A DNA stretch of 55,264 nucleotides from NCBI GenBank assembly GCA_001189345.1, contig LFKV01000018.1, positions 1-55,264 of the forward strand, given 5' to 3'. Below the pieces are notes generated by a model. That model ran no database searches. It saw only the letters and a program-made list of their open reading frames with translations, and had not been told where the DNA came from. The position numbers and the translations under genes are program-made. Positions 36,336 to 48,873 of this stretch are shown here, in pieces. The stretch is from Candidatus Paraburkholderia kirkii (lineage in GTDB: Bacteria > Pseudomonadota > Gammaproteobacteria > Burkholderiales > Burkholderiaceae). Each line of letters begins with the position of its first letter. Position 1 is the first letter of the stretch.

Positions 36336-36767
36336 AAAACCGGAGCAAAAGGTCTTGAGCTGATAAGGCATTTTGAAGGGCTGCGCCTTCAAGCATATCA
36401 GTGCTCCGCACACGTCTGGACTATTGGTTACGAGCACACTCCAGGCGTCAAGCCCGGTGATGAAATCTCCACACAACAAGTCGATGCTTTTCTGCTTCTT
36501 GACGTTGAAGAATCTGAACGCGCCGTGAATCATTACGTGACCGTTCCGCTCATGCAGTGTCAGTTTGATGCTCTTGTGTCTTTTACGTTTAATCTCGGTT
36601 CCGCAAACTTACGCGCCTCCGCGCTGCTGAAAAAGCCCAACGCCGGGGATTATGCCGGCGCAGCCGGGGGAATTTCGTGCTGGGTAAACGCAGGCGGGAA
36701 AAGGCTTCCCGGTCTGGTTCGCCGCCGTGAAGCGGAAAAAACGCTGTTTGAGGAGCCGGAAGAATAG
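36333..36767 (+). CDS. Phage-type endolysin (GH24 lysozyme)
   Basis: 144 residues from a GTG at 36333, chosen because GGAGGA lies seven bases before it. The catalytic arrangement is E-8aa-C-5aa-T: RHFEGLRLQAYQC, then the Thr in VWTIGYEHTPG. The C-terminal half has the usual NLGSANLRASALLKK and RLPGLVRRREAEKTLFE stretches. It cleaves peptidoglycan between MurNAc and GlcNAc. No SAR or signal segment, so it depends on a holin for export. It stands between the holin remnants and the toxin genes and is the only lysis gene still intact. Closest in type to enterobacterial prophage lysozymes. Confidence 0.88.
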   Translation: MKTGAKGLELIRHFEGLRLQAYQCSAHVWTIGYEHTPGVKPGDEISTQQVDAFLLLDVEESERAVNHYVTVPLMQCQFDALVSFTFNLGSANLRASALLKKPNAGDYAGAAGGISCWVNAGGKRLPGLVRRREAEKTLFEEPEE

Positions 36768-39700
36768 CCGCGCGTATCGCGTGCCCGTGCGCAGAAGGCC
36801 ATTCTGTACACGCCCGTCAGATTTCCCCTATCATTCATGAGGATTTGCCATGTACCTGACCGACGAAATACTCGACAAACTGAACGCCGGCAATAAAACA
36901 AACAGCAATCTGAAAGCAGGCGTGGGCGATCAGATAACTCTGCCGGATATTATGGTTCGCTCTTTTGCCGAGGTGAAAGAGCTGGCCGGCGACGCCCTCA
37001 CCTGGGGTGAAAAGAATTTTCTGTACCGGCAGGCGCAGGAAGAACTGAAAGAGAACAAAATGGTGGAGTCACGCATCCTCAGCCGCGCCAACCCGCAGCT
37101 GGCAAATGCGGTACGGCTGGGTATCCGCCAGTCTTCCATGCTGCGCGGTTACGATGACCTGTTTCCGCAGCGCGCCAGCCGCTTCGTCAAGCCCGGTTCG
37201 GTGGCCTCTATGTTCTCGCCGGCGGGCTATCTGACCGAACTGTACCGTGAGGCAAAGGGGCTGCATGCTGATACGTCAGCGTACCATCTGGATACCCGCC
37301 GACCGGACCTGGCCTCGCTTTCGCTGTCCCAGTCAAATATGGACGATGAGCTGTCCACGCTATCCCTGTCAAATGAGCTGCTGCTGAATACTATCCAGTC
37401 GCAGGAAAGTTTGGAGTACGATGGTGTCATTGAAAAGTTCGCCACCTACAGACAGACTGGGGCGACGCCGTACAGTCAGCCCTACGAGGCCGTCCGGCAC
37501 TCCATTATCCTGCAGGACCCGGAGTTTGCTGCGTTTCGTGACAATCCGGCAGTAGCCGCGAAAATGGATACCGCTTCACTACTCGGTATTCAGGCGGATA
37601 TCGCTCCCGGACTACGGGAAATCCTGATCGAGGAGATTACGGAAGATAATGCGGACGCGCTGATAACGAAAAACTTCGGGGATATCAGCCTTACCGCTTT
37701 CCTGAGCGTTGCTTATCTCGCCCACTGGTACGGGGTGACCTATGATGAAATGAACTCCCTACTTGGTCTGGTGAGCACATCGGGCAACATAACGCCAAGC
37801 GTACAGTATTATCAGAACGACCAGCTGATTGCGCTGCTGGAGTCTGATGGCACGCTGGATGCGATGTTAATCACCCGCACCAGTGGCGACAATGTAAGGC
37901 AGCTGAATTATGCTGAATTAATTCCTCTGGGCGACAATAAATTTCAATTCAACTACAATTTTTCCGCTGAGGGAGATAATCATGATTTTGCAATAGGCAC
38001 TAAATGTTTTAATTCGGATGACTTATTGCGCCAGAAAAATTTCACACCTCGTAAAAATACCCCGTACTCGACCACATTCTCATTAAGTGACCAGCAGTTA
38101 AGCCAGCCCGTTAAAATAGGAATGAGTCGCACCACCAATGGCAGTGGGGCTTACAGCTCTTCTTTCTTCTTTAAACAGAGTGTATTTCCCATCAGTGTGT
38201 TTTTGTTAAAACTAAACAAACTTGTCCGCCTCTATAAAGCCACAGGGATGACCCCGTCCGCGATACGCAGCGTTATTGAGAGCAGCAACAGTAAACTTGA
38301 GATTACCGAGGACGTGCTCAGCCAGCTGTTCCGGGTGAATTATTTTATGCAGCGCTACGAGGCTGACGTTTCTGCTGCCATGGTGCTTTCCGGAGCAAAC
38401 ATCGGACAGGTGACGCACGATAACCAGGCCAGCGCCTTTACCCGTCTGTTCAACACGCCGATGCTGAACAATACGGAGTTTTCTGCCGACGGTACCACCG
38501 TCAGACTGACACCCACCGACGTTACCGACACCTTCCGCACCGGCGTCATGAAGCGCGCCTTCGGCGTCAGTGATACCGGGCTTTATACCCTGTGGTCGCT
38601 GGCCTCGGGTAACGCCAGCCCGCCGGACTTTACCTGTACGACTGAAAACCTGTCCACCCTTTACCGCATCAGCCTGCTGGCCAGTCTCCACGGCCTGAGC
38701 GTGACCGAGCTGGCCGCGCTGCTGTCCGTTTCGCATTACGCTTCACGGGCCACTGGCTCATTTTCCGATACGGAGCTGGCCGGGCTGGTCAGCTTTGTGG
38801 ACCAGTATGCCCGGTGGCTGAAGGACATGAACTGGACGGTCAGCGACCTGTACCTGATGCTGACCGACCGCTTCAGCACCACGCTGTCGCCAGATATAGA
38901 AAACCTGACTGCCACGCTAAAAAACGGCCTCGCCAGTCAGGACCTCAGCGGGGTCGGCGAGGCGGCGCTGATAACGGCCGCCGCCCCCTTTATCGCCGCC
39001 GCAACTCAGCTTTACTCGGCCGAAACGGCGGCGGCGGTATTGCAGTGGCTGAACCAGCTGCAGCCGCAGAGCCTAACGGTGTCCGGATTTCTGACCCTGG
39101 TGGATAAAGAAACGCGCACCGATGACGAAACCGTAAAAATGGTTTCTTTCTGCCAGGTAATGGGACAGCTGGCGCTGATGGCGCGCAACGCCAGCCTAAG
39201 CGCGAGCGAACTGTCATGGGTGGTTGCGCATCCTACCGTTATCACCGAAAAGGCCACCGCGCTGGGCCACGATATTACCACGCTGCATGACCTGACGCAG
39301 CTGCACGCGCTTCTGGCGTGCTGCGGTACGTACGCCTCTGAAATCCTTACTTCGCTGAGCGGAAAAGCAGGAGCTGAAAAAAACAACCTTGCCGTAAAAA
39401 CCGTGGCCACCGCACTTACCCTGGACGAGCAGGCGCTGACGCAGGCGCTCGCGCAGACCTCCGCATACGCCTATTTCTACAGCTGGATACACTTGCGTAA
39501 TGCGCTGCAGTGGCTGAACGTCGCCGGCACCTTCGGCATCACGCCGGCGAACGTGGCGGCGCTGGTTAAACTCACCTACTCGTCGCCGTATGCCAGCTGG
39601 GTGGCCGCCAGCCACGCCCTGCAGGCCGGACTAAATACGCAGCAGACCGTGCAGCTGCAGGCCGGGCTGGATGAAGCCCTGAGTACCGCCGTCAGCGCAT

Positions 39701-42700
39701 ACGTGATAAAAAACATTGCGCCATCCTGGGTTGTCAGCCGCGACAGGCTGTACAGCTGGCTGCTGATTGACAATCAGGTTTCGGCACAGGTGAAAACCAC
39801 CCGAATTGCGGAAGCCACCGCCAGCGTGCAGCTTTACGTGAACCGGGCGCTGAGCGGTCAGGAAGAGGGCGTGGTTAGCTCGGTGAAGTCAAAGGCGTTC
39901 TTCAGCAGCGACTGGGACACCTACAACAAGCGCTACAGTACCTGGGCCGGCGTGTCGCAACTGGTTTACTACCCGGAAAACTACGTTGACCCGACGCTGC
40001 GCATCGGGCAGACCGGGATGATGGACGAAATGCTGCAGGCGCTCAGCCAGAGCCAGCTGACCAGCGATACCGTTGAGGACGCCTTTAAAACCTACATGAC
40101 CCGTTTTGAAGAGATTGCCAACCTTAAATTGTCAGCGGCTACCACAATAGCGTCAGCGACCAGATCGGGACAACTTATCTTATCGGGAAGTCAGCCGCCG
40201 GAGATTTTTACTGGCGCTCGGCGGATATTGGTAAAATGTCGGACGGAAAGCTGCCGGCCAACGCTTGGAGCGAGCGGGAAAAAATTACCGCCGCAGTGAG
40301 TTCTGTAAGCAACCTGGTGCGTCCGGTCATCTTTCAGTCGCGGCTCTATCTGGTCTGGGTGGAGAGCAGGGAGGCTGCCACAACAACAAGCGGCAGCAGT
40401 ACAAGCCAAAGCACGAAGTATCAGCTGAAATACGCCCACATCCTGCATGACGGAACGTGGAGCTCGCCGGTGACCATAACGACCGGGGAAAGTATTCTTC
40501 CGCTTGGTGATGCAGGCATTGATGATTCCGGTATGTACTGTGCAAGAGATGCGGAGCTGGAAAAACTTTATATTTTTTTCTACAAGAAAGAGAGCAGCTA
40601 CTCAACACTACCCGACAAAATGGCCGGACTGAGCCTGTCCGCCGACGGTACGGCTGAAAGTATTTCCGCCGCTTCTGCCGCCAAAACAGCGGGCTATATC
40701 TATTTACAGCTGGATACCACTACGGCGGTCAGGCTGAACACACTTTATGCCGGCGGAAGCACACGGGTCAGCGTATCGAGTGCAACCAGATCTGACTACT
40801 CATGGGGGTATGGCTCTTATACGATAATGGATAACGGAAGCATAAAGAATCTTTCTGCCACGGTGTCGGGAGATAATGTTATTGTCGGGTTTGATGGCGT
40901 CGCCAGGCTAGTATACAACGGGTGCAATGGTACCCGGAGCAGAACTCAGATTGACATGATTAAAATTATTGGCAATATGGGCGATTCTTTTTATCTGCCA
41001 GTAACGGTCAAAACCGGGCCCTGGGCCGCCCCCGCTAAACATACCGCCCAGTGCGTTGTAAACAAAACCACAAAAAAAGTTTATTTTCAGCCCTCACAAG
41101 GTTATCTGGAAAATGATAAGTACATCCCTTACTATGCCATTGCCGATTCAAATCCTACGTCTTCTTTAAAGACTACGAAAAATTCTGCCGGATTATGGGA
41201 GGCCTCTGACGACAGACTAGCTCCTTTAGCTAAAAATATCTATGTGTGCCGCAGCAATCCTTTCCCGTCCGGAGGAGATTATGATTTTGCATTTTCCGAT
41301 TTTGATTATATTGATACCAGTTTACCTGCTGAAAACGTGAAACTTTCCGCTTCGCCATCAGGCGAAAGCTTTATGTCGAATAATTGTTCAAAATTTACCT
41401 TCGCGGAGTCGCTATTTGATTTCAGCAATAAGTCTGTCAAGTTTCCGTTGAGCGCATTCAGTGGCAATACTGTCAGTATTTCGTTCGAATTCAGCGCCAC
41501 CGCCCCCAGCGGAGACGGACGCTCACTGGGTGATGAAACGTTCATGGTGACCCTTAGCAGGGTGGATGAAAGCTCCATGCCGGTCATCTCCCTGAACAAA
41601 ACGACGGACGGCGCCCAATACCTGCAATACCGCGTTTACCGTGTCCGTGTGAACACGCTGTTTGCAAAGCAGCTGGTTGCCCGCGCAAACGCTGGCCTGG
41701 ATACCGTGCTTTCGATGGAAACTCAGCTGTTACAGGAGCCAAAACTTGGCAAGGGATTCTATGTGGATTTTGTACTTCCTGAGTATGAAAAAAAAAGTGT
41801 TCATGGCAGCAGTCGGGCATTTACCCTTAGCATACAACACGTTGTTGATGATAACTTTCATATTATCTACTCCGGTAATCTGACTGACAGTCCTCTAAAT
41901 GTAAAATTATTTATCCCTTTGGATCCCGCTCCGTTAGTTAATAATTCAATTGCCAGAGTTTTTTTGGAAACGGAAAAAATAAAACAATTTGGCGGTAAAG
42001 GACCTGATTTCATATATAAGGACACAGCTAAAACCATTATAGGAATTAACGATGAATCAGATACCAGTATGTTTAACGGCATAACCGTCCTTACTAATGC
42101 AACCGAACCGATGGACTTCAGCGGCGCCAACGCAATCTATTTCTGGGAAATGTTTTACTACGTCCCAATGATGGTGTTTAAGCGTCTGCTGAGTGAAAGC
42201 CGCTTCGCGGAGGCCACGCAGTGGATCAAATACGTCTGGAGCCCCGATGGCTATCTGGTAAACGGACAGGCCGCCACCTATACATGGAACGTGCGCCCAC
42301 TTGAGGAGGAAACCACCTGGCATTCTGACCCGCTGGACTCGGTGGACCCGGACGCGGTGGCCCAGGCCGACCCGCTACTCTACAAGATTGCCACCTTTAT
42401 ATCATATATCGACCTGTTGATTGCCCGCGGCGATGCCGCCTACCGCCAGCTGGAGCGCGATACGCTAAACGAAGCCAAAATGTGGTACGTACAGGCGCTG
42501 GATATTCTCGGCGATGAGCCGTATCTGCTGGCCCAAGCATCGGGCTGGAGCAACCCCCGCCTAACCAACGCGGCCAGCACCACCGCCCGGGTAAGTACCC
42601 AGCAGGCGCTGCTGGCGGTGCGCCGGCAGGTTGCCTTCGGTGAGTTGCGCACCGCCAACTCCCTGACCAGCCTGTTCCTGCCGCAGCAGAACGAGAGGCT

Positions 42701-44210
42701 GGCCAGCTACTGGCAGACCCTGGCGCAGCGCCTGTACAACCTGCGGCACAACCTCTCCATTGACGGCAGCCCACTGTCGCTGTCCGTTTATGCGACGCCG
42801 GCCGATCCGTCTGCGCTGCTCAGCGCGGCGGTTAACGCGTCGTCGGGCGGCGGTGACCTGCCCGACAGCCGTCATGCCGTCGTACCGCTTCCCGGTGATT
42901 CTGGAGAGCGCCCGGGGGATGGTGAGTCAGCTGACCCAGTTTGGCAGTACCCTGCTTGGCATCAGCGAACGCCAGGACGCCGAGGCGCTGTCCGAACTGC
43001 TGCAGACTCAGGGCAGCGAGCTGGTTCTGCAGAGTATTGCCCTGCAGAACAGTATCATTTCCGAAATTGATGCGGACAAAACCGCGCTTGAAGCGGCGCA
43101 CAGCGGCGCGCAGTCTCGCCTTGACAGCTACACTACGCTGTATGATGAAAACGTTAACACTGGCGAAAAACAGGCGATGGAACTGGCTCTTTCTGCTTCA
43201 GTATTGTCCACCACCGCTACCGTCTCTTATACCGTTGCGGCCGGGCTTGATGCGGTGCCCAATATTTACGGTATGGCGTTCGGGGGCTCTCGCTATGGCG
43301 GTATCTCCCGGGCTATTGGTACCGGCTGCCGCAGGAGCATCTCATACGGCTGCAGAGCGTCTCAGCCAGTCAGAAGCATACCGTCGCCGCCGTCAGGAGT
43401 GGGAAATCCAGCGCAATGCGGCGCAGTCTGAGGTGAACCAGATTGATGCCCAGCTGGCTTCACTGGCGGTGCGCCGCGAAGGCGCGGTGCTGCAGAAAAC
43501 CTACCTGGAGACCCAGCAGAGCCAGACGCAGGCACAGATGACCTTCCTGCAGAACAAGTTCACCAGCAAGGCGCTGTACAACTGGCTGCGCGGCAAGCTG
43601 GCGGCCATCTACTACCAGTACTATGACCTGGCCGTGTCCCGCTGCCTGATGGCGCAGGAGGCATATAAATGGGCGCTGGGTACGGGATCCTCATTCATCA
43701 TCCGTCCGGGAGCTTGGCAGGGTACCTATGCTGGCCTGATGGCGGGCGAAACGCTAATGCTCAATCTGGCGCAGATGGAGCAGCGTTATCTGGAGAAAGA
43801 CCAGCGCGAGAAGGAGTTGACGCGCACCGTAAGCCTGTCAGAAGTGTATGCAGCCCTTTCCGTCAGCGCTTTCACGCTGGCTGATGAAGTAACTGCACTG
43901 GTCACGGCCGGCAAGGGCAGTGTCGGCAAGGACGATAATGGGCTGACGGTGAATGACAAACAGCTGCAGGCCACCCTGAAGCTCTCAGACCTGAACATCG
44001 GTGATGACTATCCTGCCTCACTGGGCAACACCCGGCGCATTAAGCAAATCAGCGTCACCCTGCCGGCACTGGTCGGGCCGTATCAGGATGTACGGGCGGT
44101 GCTCAGCTATGGTGGCAGCGTGAAATTGCCCCGGGCTGTACGGTTGCCGCGGTATCATCCGGTATGAACGACAGCGGTCAGTTTCAGCTGGACTTCAACG
44201 ACAGCCGCTG

Positions 44211-44244
44211 GTTACCGTTTGAGGGCAGTTACCGTTTGAGGGCA
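44211..44244 (+). repeat. 17-bp tandem duplication in TcA
   Basis: GTTACCGTTTGAGGGCA occurs twice in tandem. One copy is expected from the protein (RWLPFEG); the extra copy shifts the frame. Confidence 0.9.
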
Positions 44245-44255
44245 TACCGGTCGGC

Positions 44256-44297
44256 GACTCCGGCACGCTGACTCCGGCACGCTGACTCCGGCACGCT
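44256..44297 (+). repeat. 14-bp unit repeated three times in TcA
   Basis: GACTCCGGCACGCT three times, followed by a partial fourth (GACTC). The protein needs it once (GDSGTLTLSF). Confidence 0.9.
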
Positions 44298-44443
44298 GAC
44301 TCTGAGCTTCCCTCAGGCTGACGGTAAGCAGAAAGACCTGCTGCTGAGCCTGACGGACATTATTCTGCACATCCGCTACACCATCGTCAGTTGATTATCA
44401 CCCGTATCAGGCTCCCATGCGGGAGCCTGTGGAGAACCTTATT

Positions 44444-44506
44444 ATGCAAAATGCAGAGCAGCTGATGCAAAATGCAGAGCAGCTGATGCAAAATGCAGAG
44501 CAGCTG
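44444..44506 (+). repeat. 21-bp unit repeated three times at the TcB start
   Basis: Three exact in-frame copies of a 21-base unit that includes ATG, giving MQNAEQL three times. Each copy offers a possible start codon. Confidence 0.95.
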
Positions 44507-44950
44507 AGCCTGACGCCACCCTCCCTGCCCGCAGGCGGGGGGGCGATAAGCGGCCTGAAGGGTGATATTGCCGCCGCAGGGACGGACGGGGCCGCCAGTC
44601 TGTCCCTTCCCCTTCCGATCAGCGCCGGACGGGGGTATGCGCCGTCGCTGGCGCTCAGTTACCACAGCCGGAGCGGCAACGGGCCGTTCGGTATGGGGTG
44701 GGATATTAACCTGCCCGCCATCCGCCTGCGAACCGCTAAAGGCGTTCCCCTCTAACGGTACGGATGAGTTCACCGGCCCGGAGGGTGAGGTGCTGGTTCC
44801 TTTTCTGAGCGCCAACGGTGAGCCGGAAACCCGCGCGACCGCCACGCTGCTGGGCGTGAACCTGGGCAGTAATTTTACCGTTCATGCTTACCGTTCCCGG
44901 ACGGAGGACAGCTTCAGCCGGACAGAGCACTGGGTACCTGTAGACAATAT

Positions 44951-44974
44951 CGGAACGGATTTCGGAACGGATTT
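44951..44974 (+). repeat. 12-bp tandem duplication in TcB
   Basis: CGGAACGGATTT twice, in frame, giving GTDFGTDF. Confidence 0.9.
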
Positions 44975-46636
44975 CTGGGTGAGATATGAACCGGACGGGC
45001 AGGTACATCTTTTCGGGCGCACTCCGCAGGCGCGCGTCAGCAATCCGGATAACGCGGCGCAGGTCGCCGTCTGGCTGAGAGAGTCGTCGGTATCCTTGAC
45101 AGGGGAGCAGATTTATTACCAGTACCGGGCGGAGAGCAACGCCGGTTGTCAGGATGCGGAGAACCGCGCGCACCCTGCCGTCACCGCACAGCGTTACCTT
45201 TCTGCCGCTTGGTACGGTAACCGGAAAGCGGCGCGTGAACTGCCAGCGCTGGCAGCCGTTCCCTCAGCCGGCGACTGGCTGTTTACGCTGATGCTCGATT
45301 ATGGAGAGCGTGACGCAACGCTGACATCGCCGCCATCCTGGCTGGCGCCCGGCAGCGGGGACTGGCTTTGCCGACAGGACTGTTTTTCCGGCTGGGAGTA
45401 CGGTTTTGAGGTGCGCACCCGCCGCCTGTGTCGTCAGGTGCTGATGTACCATGCCGTAACGGCACTGGCCGGTAATGAAAAGCCGGGTGATGAGCCACAG
45501 CTGGTTTCGCGTTTTTTGCTGAGCTACAGCGGATCTCCGTCAGTGTCCACGCTGATAAGCGTACAGCAGGCCGGGTATGAAGCGGATGGCACGCCCGGAA
45601 CCCTGCCGCCGCTGACCTTTGGCTGGCAGTCCTTTACCCCGCCGGAGACGGGCGCGGTGGCATGGCAGCATCGGGAGGACATGGCAAAACTGAACCTGCT
45701 CCAGCCTTACCAGCTGGTTGACCTGAACGGTGAAGGGCTGGCCGGCATTCTGTATCAGCACGGGGGGCCTGGTGGTACCGGGCACCGGTGCGCCAGGCAG
45801 GAGGCGATCCCGACGTCGTAACCTGGGAAAAAGCCGGGCCGCTGCCGTCCATCCCGGCCCTGCGCGAAGGGGGGATACTCGCCGACTTGAACGGCGACGG
45901 ATATTTGGAATGGGTGGTAACCACGCCGGGCGTAGCTGGCCGTTACGAACGAACCTTGGAGCGGGAATGGCGACGCTTCACGCCCCTCTCTGCCCCTGCC
46001 GGTGGAGTATGCGCATCCGCGCGCACAGCTGGCTGACATCACCGGCGCCGGCCTAGCTGACCTGGCGCTTATCGGACCGAAGAGCGTGCGTTTTTACAGC
46101 GGTAGCGGGGAGGGCTGGACGAAAGCGCAGACCGCCATGCAGGCCGCAGGTATTACCCTGCCCGTACCGGGTACAGACGCCCGCGTTCTGGTCGCCTTCA
46201 GCGATATGGCCGGCAGCGGCCAGCAGCACTTGGTGGAGATCCGCGCGGACGGCGTGCGCTACTGGCCGAATCTTGGGCACGGGCGCTTCGGTGTGCCGGT
46301 AAGCCTTTCCGGTTTTAGTCAGCCGGCCGCGACCTTTAACCCTGAACAGCTATACCTTGCCGATATCGACGGTTCCGGCACCACCGACCTGATTTATGCG
46401 CTGACCGACCGGCTGGATGTGTATATCAACCAGAGCGGCAACAGCTTTGCCGTCCCTTTCAGCGTGCATCTGCCGGACGGTGTGCGCTATGACCGCACCT
46501 GCAGCCTGCAGCTGGCAGATATACAGGGGCTGGGCGTGGCCAGCGTGGTGCTGACGGTGCCGTATCCCACGCCGCGAAGCTGGGTCTGCCATCTGTCCGC
46601 GGAAAAGCCGTGGCTGCTGAGCGGGATGAACAACAG

Positions 46637-46696
46637 TATGGGCGCGAACCACACCCTGCACTATCGTATGGGCGCGAACCACACCCTGCACTATCG
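46637..46696 (+). repeat. 30-bp tandem duplication in TcB
   Basis: Exact in-frame duplication of a 30-base unit giving MGANHTLHYR twice in succession. Confidence 0.95.
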
Positions 46697-48873
46697 CAGT
46701 TCGGCGCAGTTCTGGCTTGATGAGAAAGCGGAAGCGGTAGCGGCCGGGCAAGCGGTGCCGGCCAGCTACCTACCGTTTGCCCTGCACGCTCTGCAGCGCA
46801 CGGAGGTGACGGATGAAATCACCGGCAACCGACTGGTGAGCACCGTGCGCTACCGGCACGGTGCCTGGGACGGTCGGGAGCGTGAGTTTCGCGGCTTCGG
46901 TTTCGTTGAGGTCAGCGACACCGACACGGTTGCCAGCCAGGGGACGGCCGGTGAAATCAGTATGCCGGCAGTCAGCCGCAGCTGGTACGCCACCGGTCTG
47001 CCCGCAATTGATGCGCGACTGCCGGATGAATACTGGAAGGGGGATACCGCAGCGTTTACCGGCTTTGTTCCCCGCTTCGCCACCGGCAGCGGAGGGGATG
47101 AGCAGGCCTGTACGCCGAATGACGCCACTGCGTTCTGGCTGAGCCGGGGACAGAAAGGCCTGTTGCTGCGCAACGAACTGTACGGCACCGACGGCAGCAG
47201 CCAGGCAGGCATTCCCTACGCCGTCACGGAAAATCGCCTGCAGGTAAGGCTGACTGAGGCGAAGGGAGCGTATCCCGTTGTCTGGCCGACGGTGTCAGAG
47301 AGTCGGGCATACACGTACGAGCGCGTCAGCGCCGATCCGCAGTGCAACCAACAGGTTCTGTTGTCCAGCGATGAGTACGGTCAGCCGCTGCGTGAGGTGA
47401 GTATCTGCTATCCTCGCCGCAGCCAGTCGACCGACAGTCCGTATCCGGACTTGTTGCCTGATGGGCTGTTTGCCGCAAGTTTTGATGAGCAGCAGCAGAG
47501 TCTGCGCCTGTCGCTGGTACAGAGCAGCTGGCACACTCTGACGGATGTGGCGGCGGGGGTCTGGCTGCCGGGGCTGACTGATGCCTCGCGGAGTGACGGG
47601 TTTATCCTTGCCGGCGACGCCGTACCGGCCGGAGGAATAACGCTGGAAGCGCTTCAGGACGGTCAGGGGCTGCTTCCGGACGCTTCGTCAGCGGTGTTCG
47701 CTGGCCAGCAGCGAATCTGGTATCTCGATGCGGAAAAAAAGCCAACCGCTGACGTACCGGCTTTCCCGCCTCTTCAGGCTTTTACAGAACAGGCCATTCT
47801 TAATGATGAAATGGCTGCATCCCTGTCGGACCCGGTCAGTTTTAACCACCTGGCGCAGGCTAGTTATTATCAGATCAATTATCTGTTCCCACGCGACGGC
47901 GAGGCAGATAAGAAGCTGTGGGGCATTCGTCAAGGATACGCGACATATGCAACCGCTGAGCACTTCTGGCTGCCGGTGGCATTCCGCGAGACGCTGCTGG
48001 TTGGCGCGGTAACCGTAACCCGTGATACACACGACTGTGTGATAACTCAGTTGCAGGATGCTGCCGGACTGACCACCACCGCAAAGTATGACTGGCGTTT
48101 TCTGACGCCGGTCAGGATGACCGACGTGAACGACAACGTTCAGTCTGTCACAACGGATGCGCTGGGACGGGTCACTTCGCTGCGCTTCAGCGGTACGGAA
48201 AGCGGTGTGGCAGTGGGATACAGCGACGCCACAATGAATATTCCGGCAACCGCTGACGGCGCGTTGGCGCTTACCGCACCGCTTCCGGTGGCGCACTGCC
48301 TGGCGTACGTGGCCGATACTGGATACGGGAAGATGCGGAAAAACTGCCGCCACACGTGGTGACGCTGACCACCGACCGCTACGACAGCGACGGCGCACAG
48401 CAAATCCGGCAGCAGGTGACGTTCAGCGACGGTTTTGGCCGGGTGTTGCAGGCGGCTGTCCGTCAGGCGGATGGTGAAGCTTGGCAGCGCGCGGAGGACG
48501 GTTCGCTGGTCGCCGGCACGGACGGCGCTCCGGCTACGGCGCAGACGAATACGTGCTGGGCGGTGACCGGACGGACGGAGTATGACAACAAGGGACAAAC
48601 CATACGCACGTATCAGCCGTATTTTCTGAACGGCTGGAAATACATGAGCGACGACAGCGCCCGTCAGGACCTGTATGCCGACACGCATTATTACGACCCG
48701 ACAGGACGTAAGTGGCAGGTGAAAACCGCAAAGGGCTGGCTGAGCCGGACGCTGTTCACGCCGTGGTTTGTGGTCAGTGAGGACGAAAACAACACGGCTT
48801 AAGAAACAAAACAACACTGACGCTGACACCGGCAGCCTAGCGGCCGGTGTCTCGCCGAACAATTTCAAGGTAA

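Larger units (their letters stand above)
36850..44394 (+). pseudogene. tcaA/tcdA-like: Insecticidal Tc toxin subunit A, at least four frameshifts
   Basis: A TcA-sized (about 2500-codon) gene. The start ATG at 36850 has GAGGA eight bases before it. First segment (to 40299): VRP1-type N-terminus (SVASMFSPAGYLTELYREAK), then the large alpha-helical shell. Second (40236-43070): neuraminidase-like and receptor-binding portion (RPVIFQSRLYLVWVESREAA), linker and pore-region start. Third and fourth: the channel coiled-coil region (YNWLRGKLAAIYYQYYDLAV) and the TcB-binding end (ISVTLPALVGPYQDVRAVLS). Frame breaks at about 40130, 42861, 43320 and 44133. Tandem duplications at 44211-44297 also disturb the final 40 codons; the end IILHIRYTIVS with TGA at 44394 is still readable. 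TcA forms the pentameric injection needle. As it stands it cannot be made whole. Confidence 0.9.
44444..48802 (+). pseudogene. tcaC/tcdB-like: Tc toxin subunit B (SpvB/TcdB-like), about four frameshifts
   Basis: About 1450 codons. The SpvB-like start reads SLTPPSLPAGGGAISGLKGD, then SYHSRSGNGPFGMGWDINLP. Breaks occur at about 44752, 45770 and 46000. The longest open segment (46002-48362) holds FG-GAP/VCBS repeats (LADITGAGLADLAL, LADIDGSGTTDLIYALTDRL) and the middle domains of TcdB. Near 48330 the frame changes again to [20 protein letters not shown] and ends ENNTA at 48802. In intact toxins TcB and TcC form a hollow cocoon around the effector, and TcB's beta-propeller docks on TcA. The start may be any of three in-frame ATGs in the 21-bp repeat. 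Confidence 0.9.

Noticed and set aside
44444..44506. CRISPR-like array from the 21-bp repeats
   Set aside because: The three copies are directly adjacent without spacers and are in frame with TcB.
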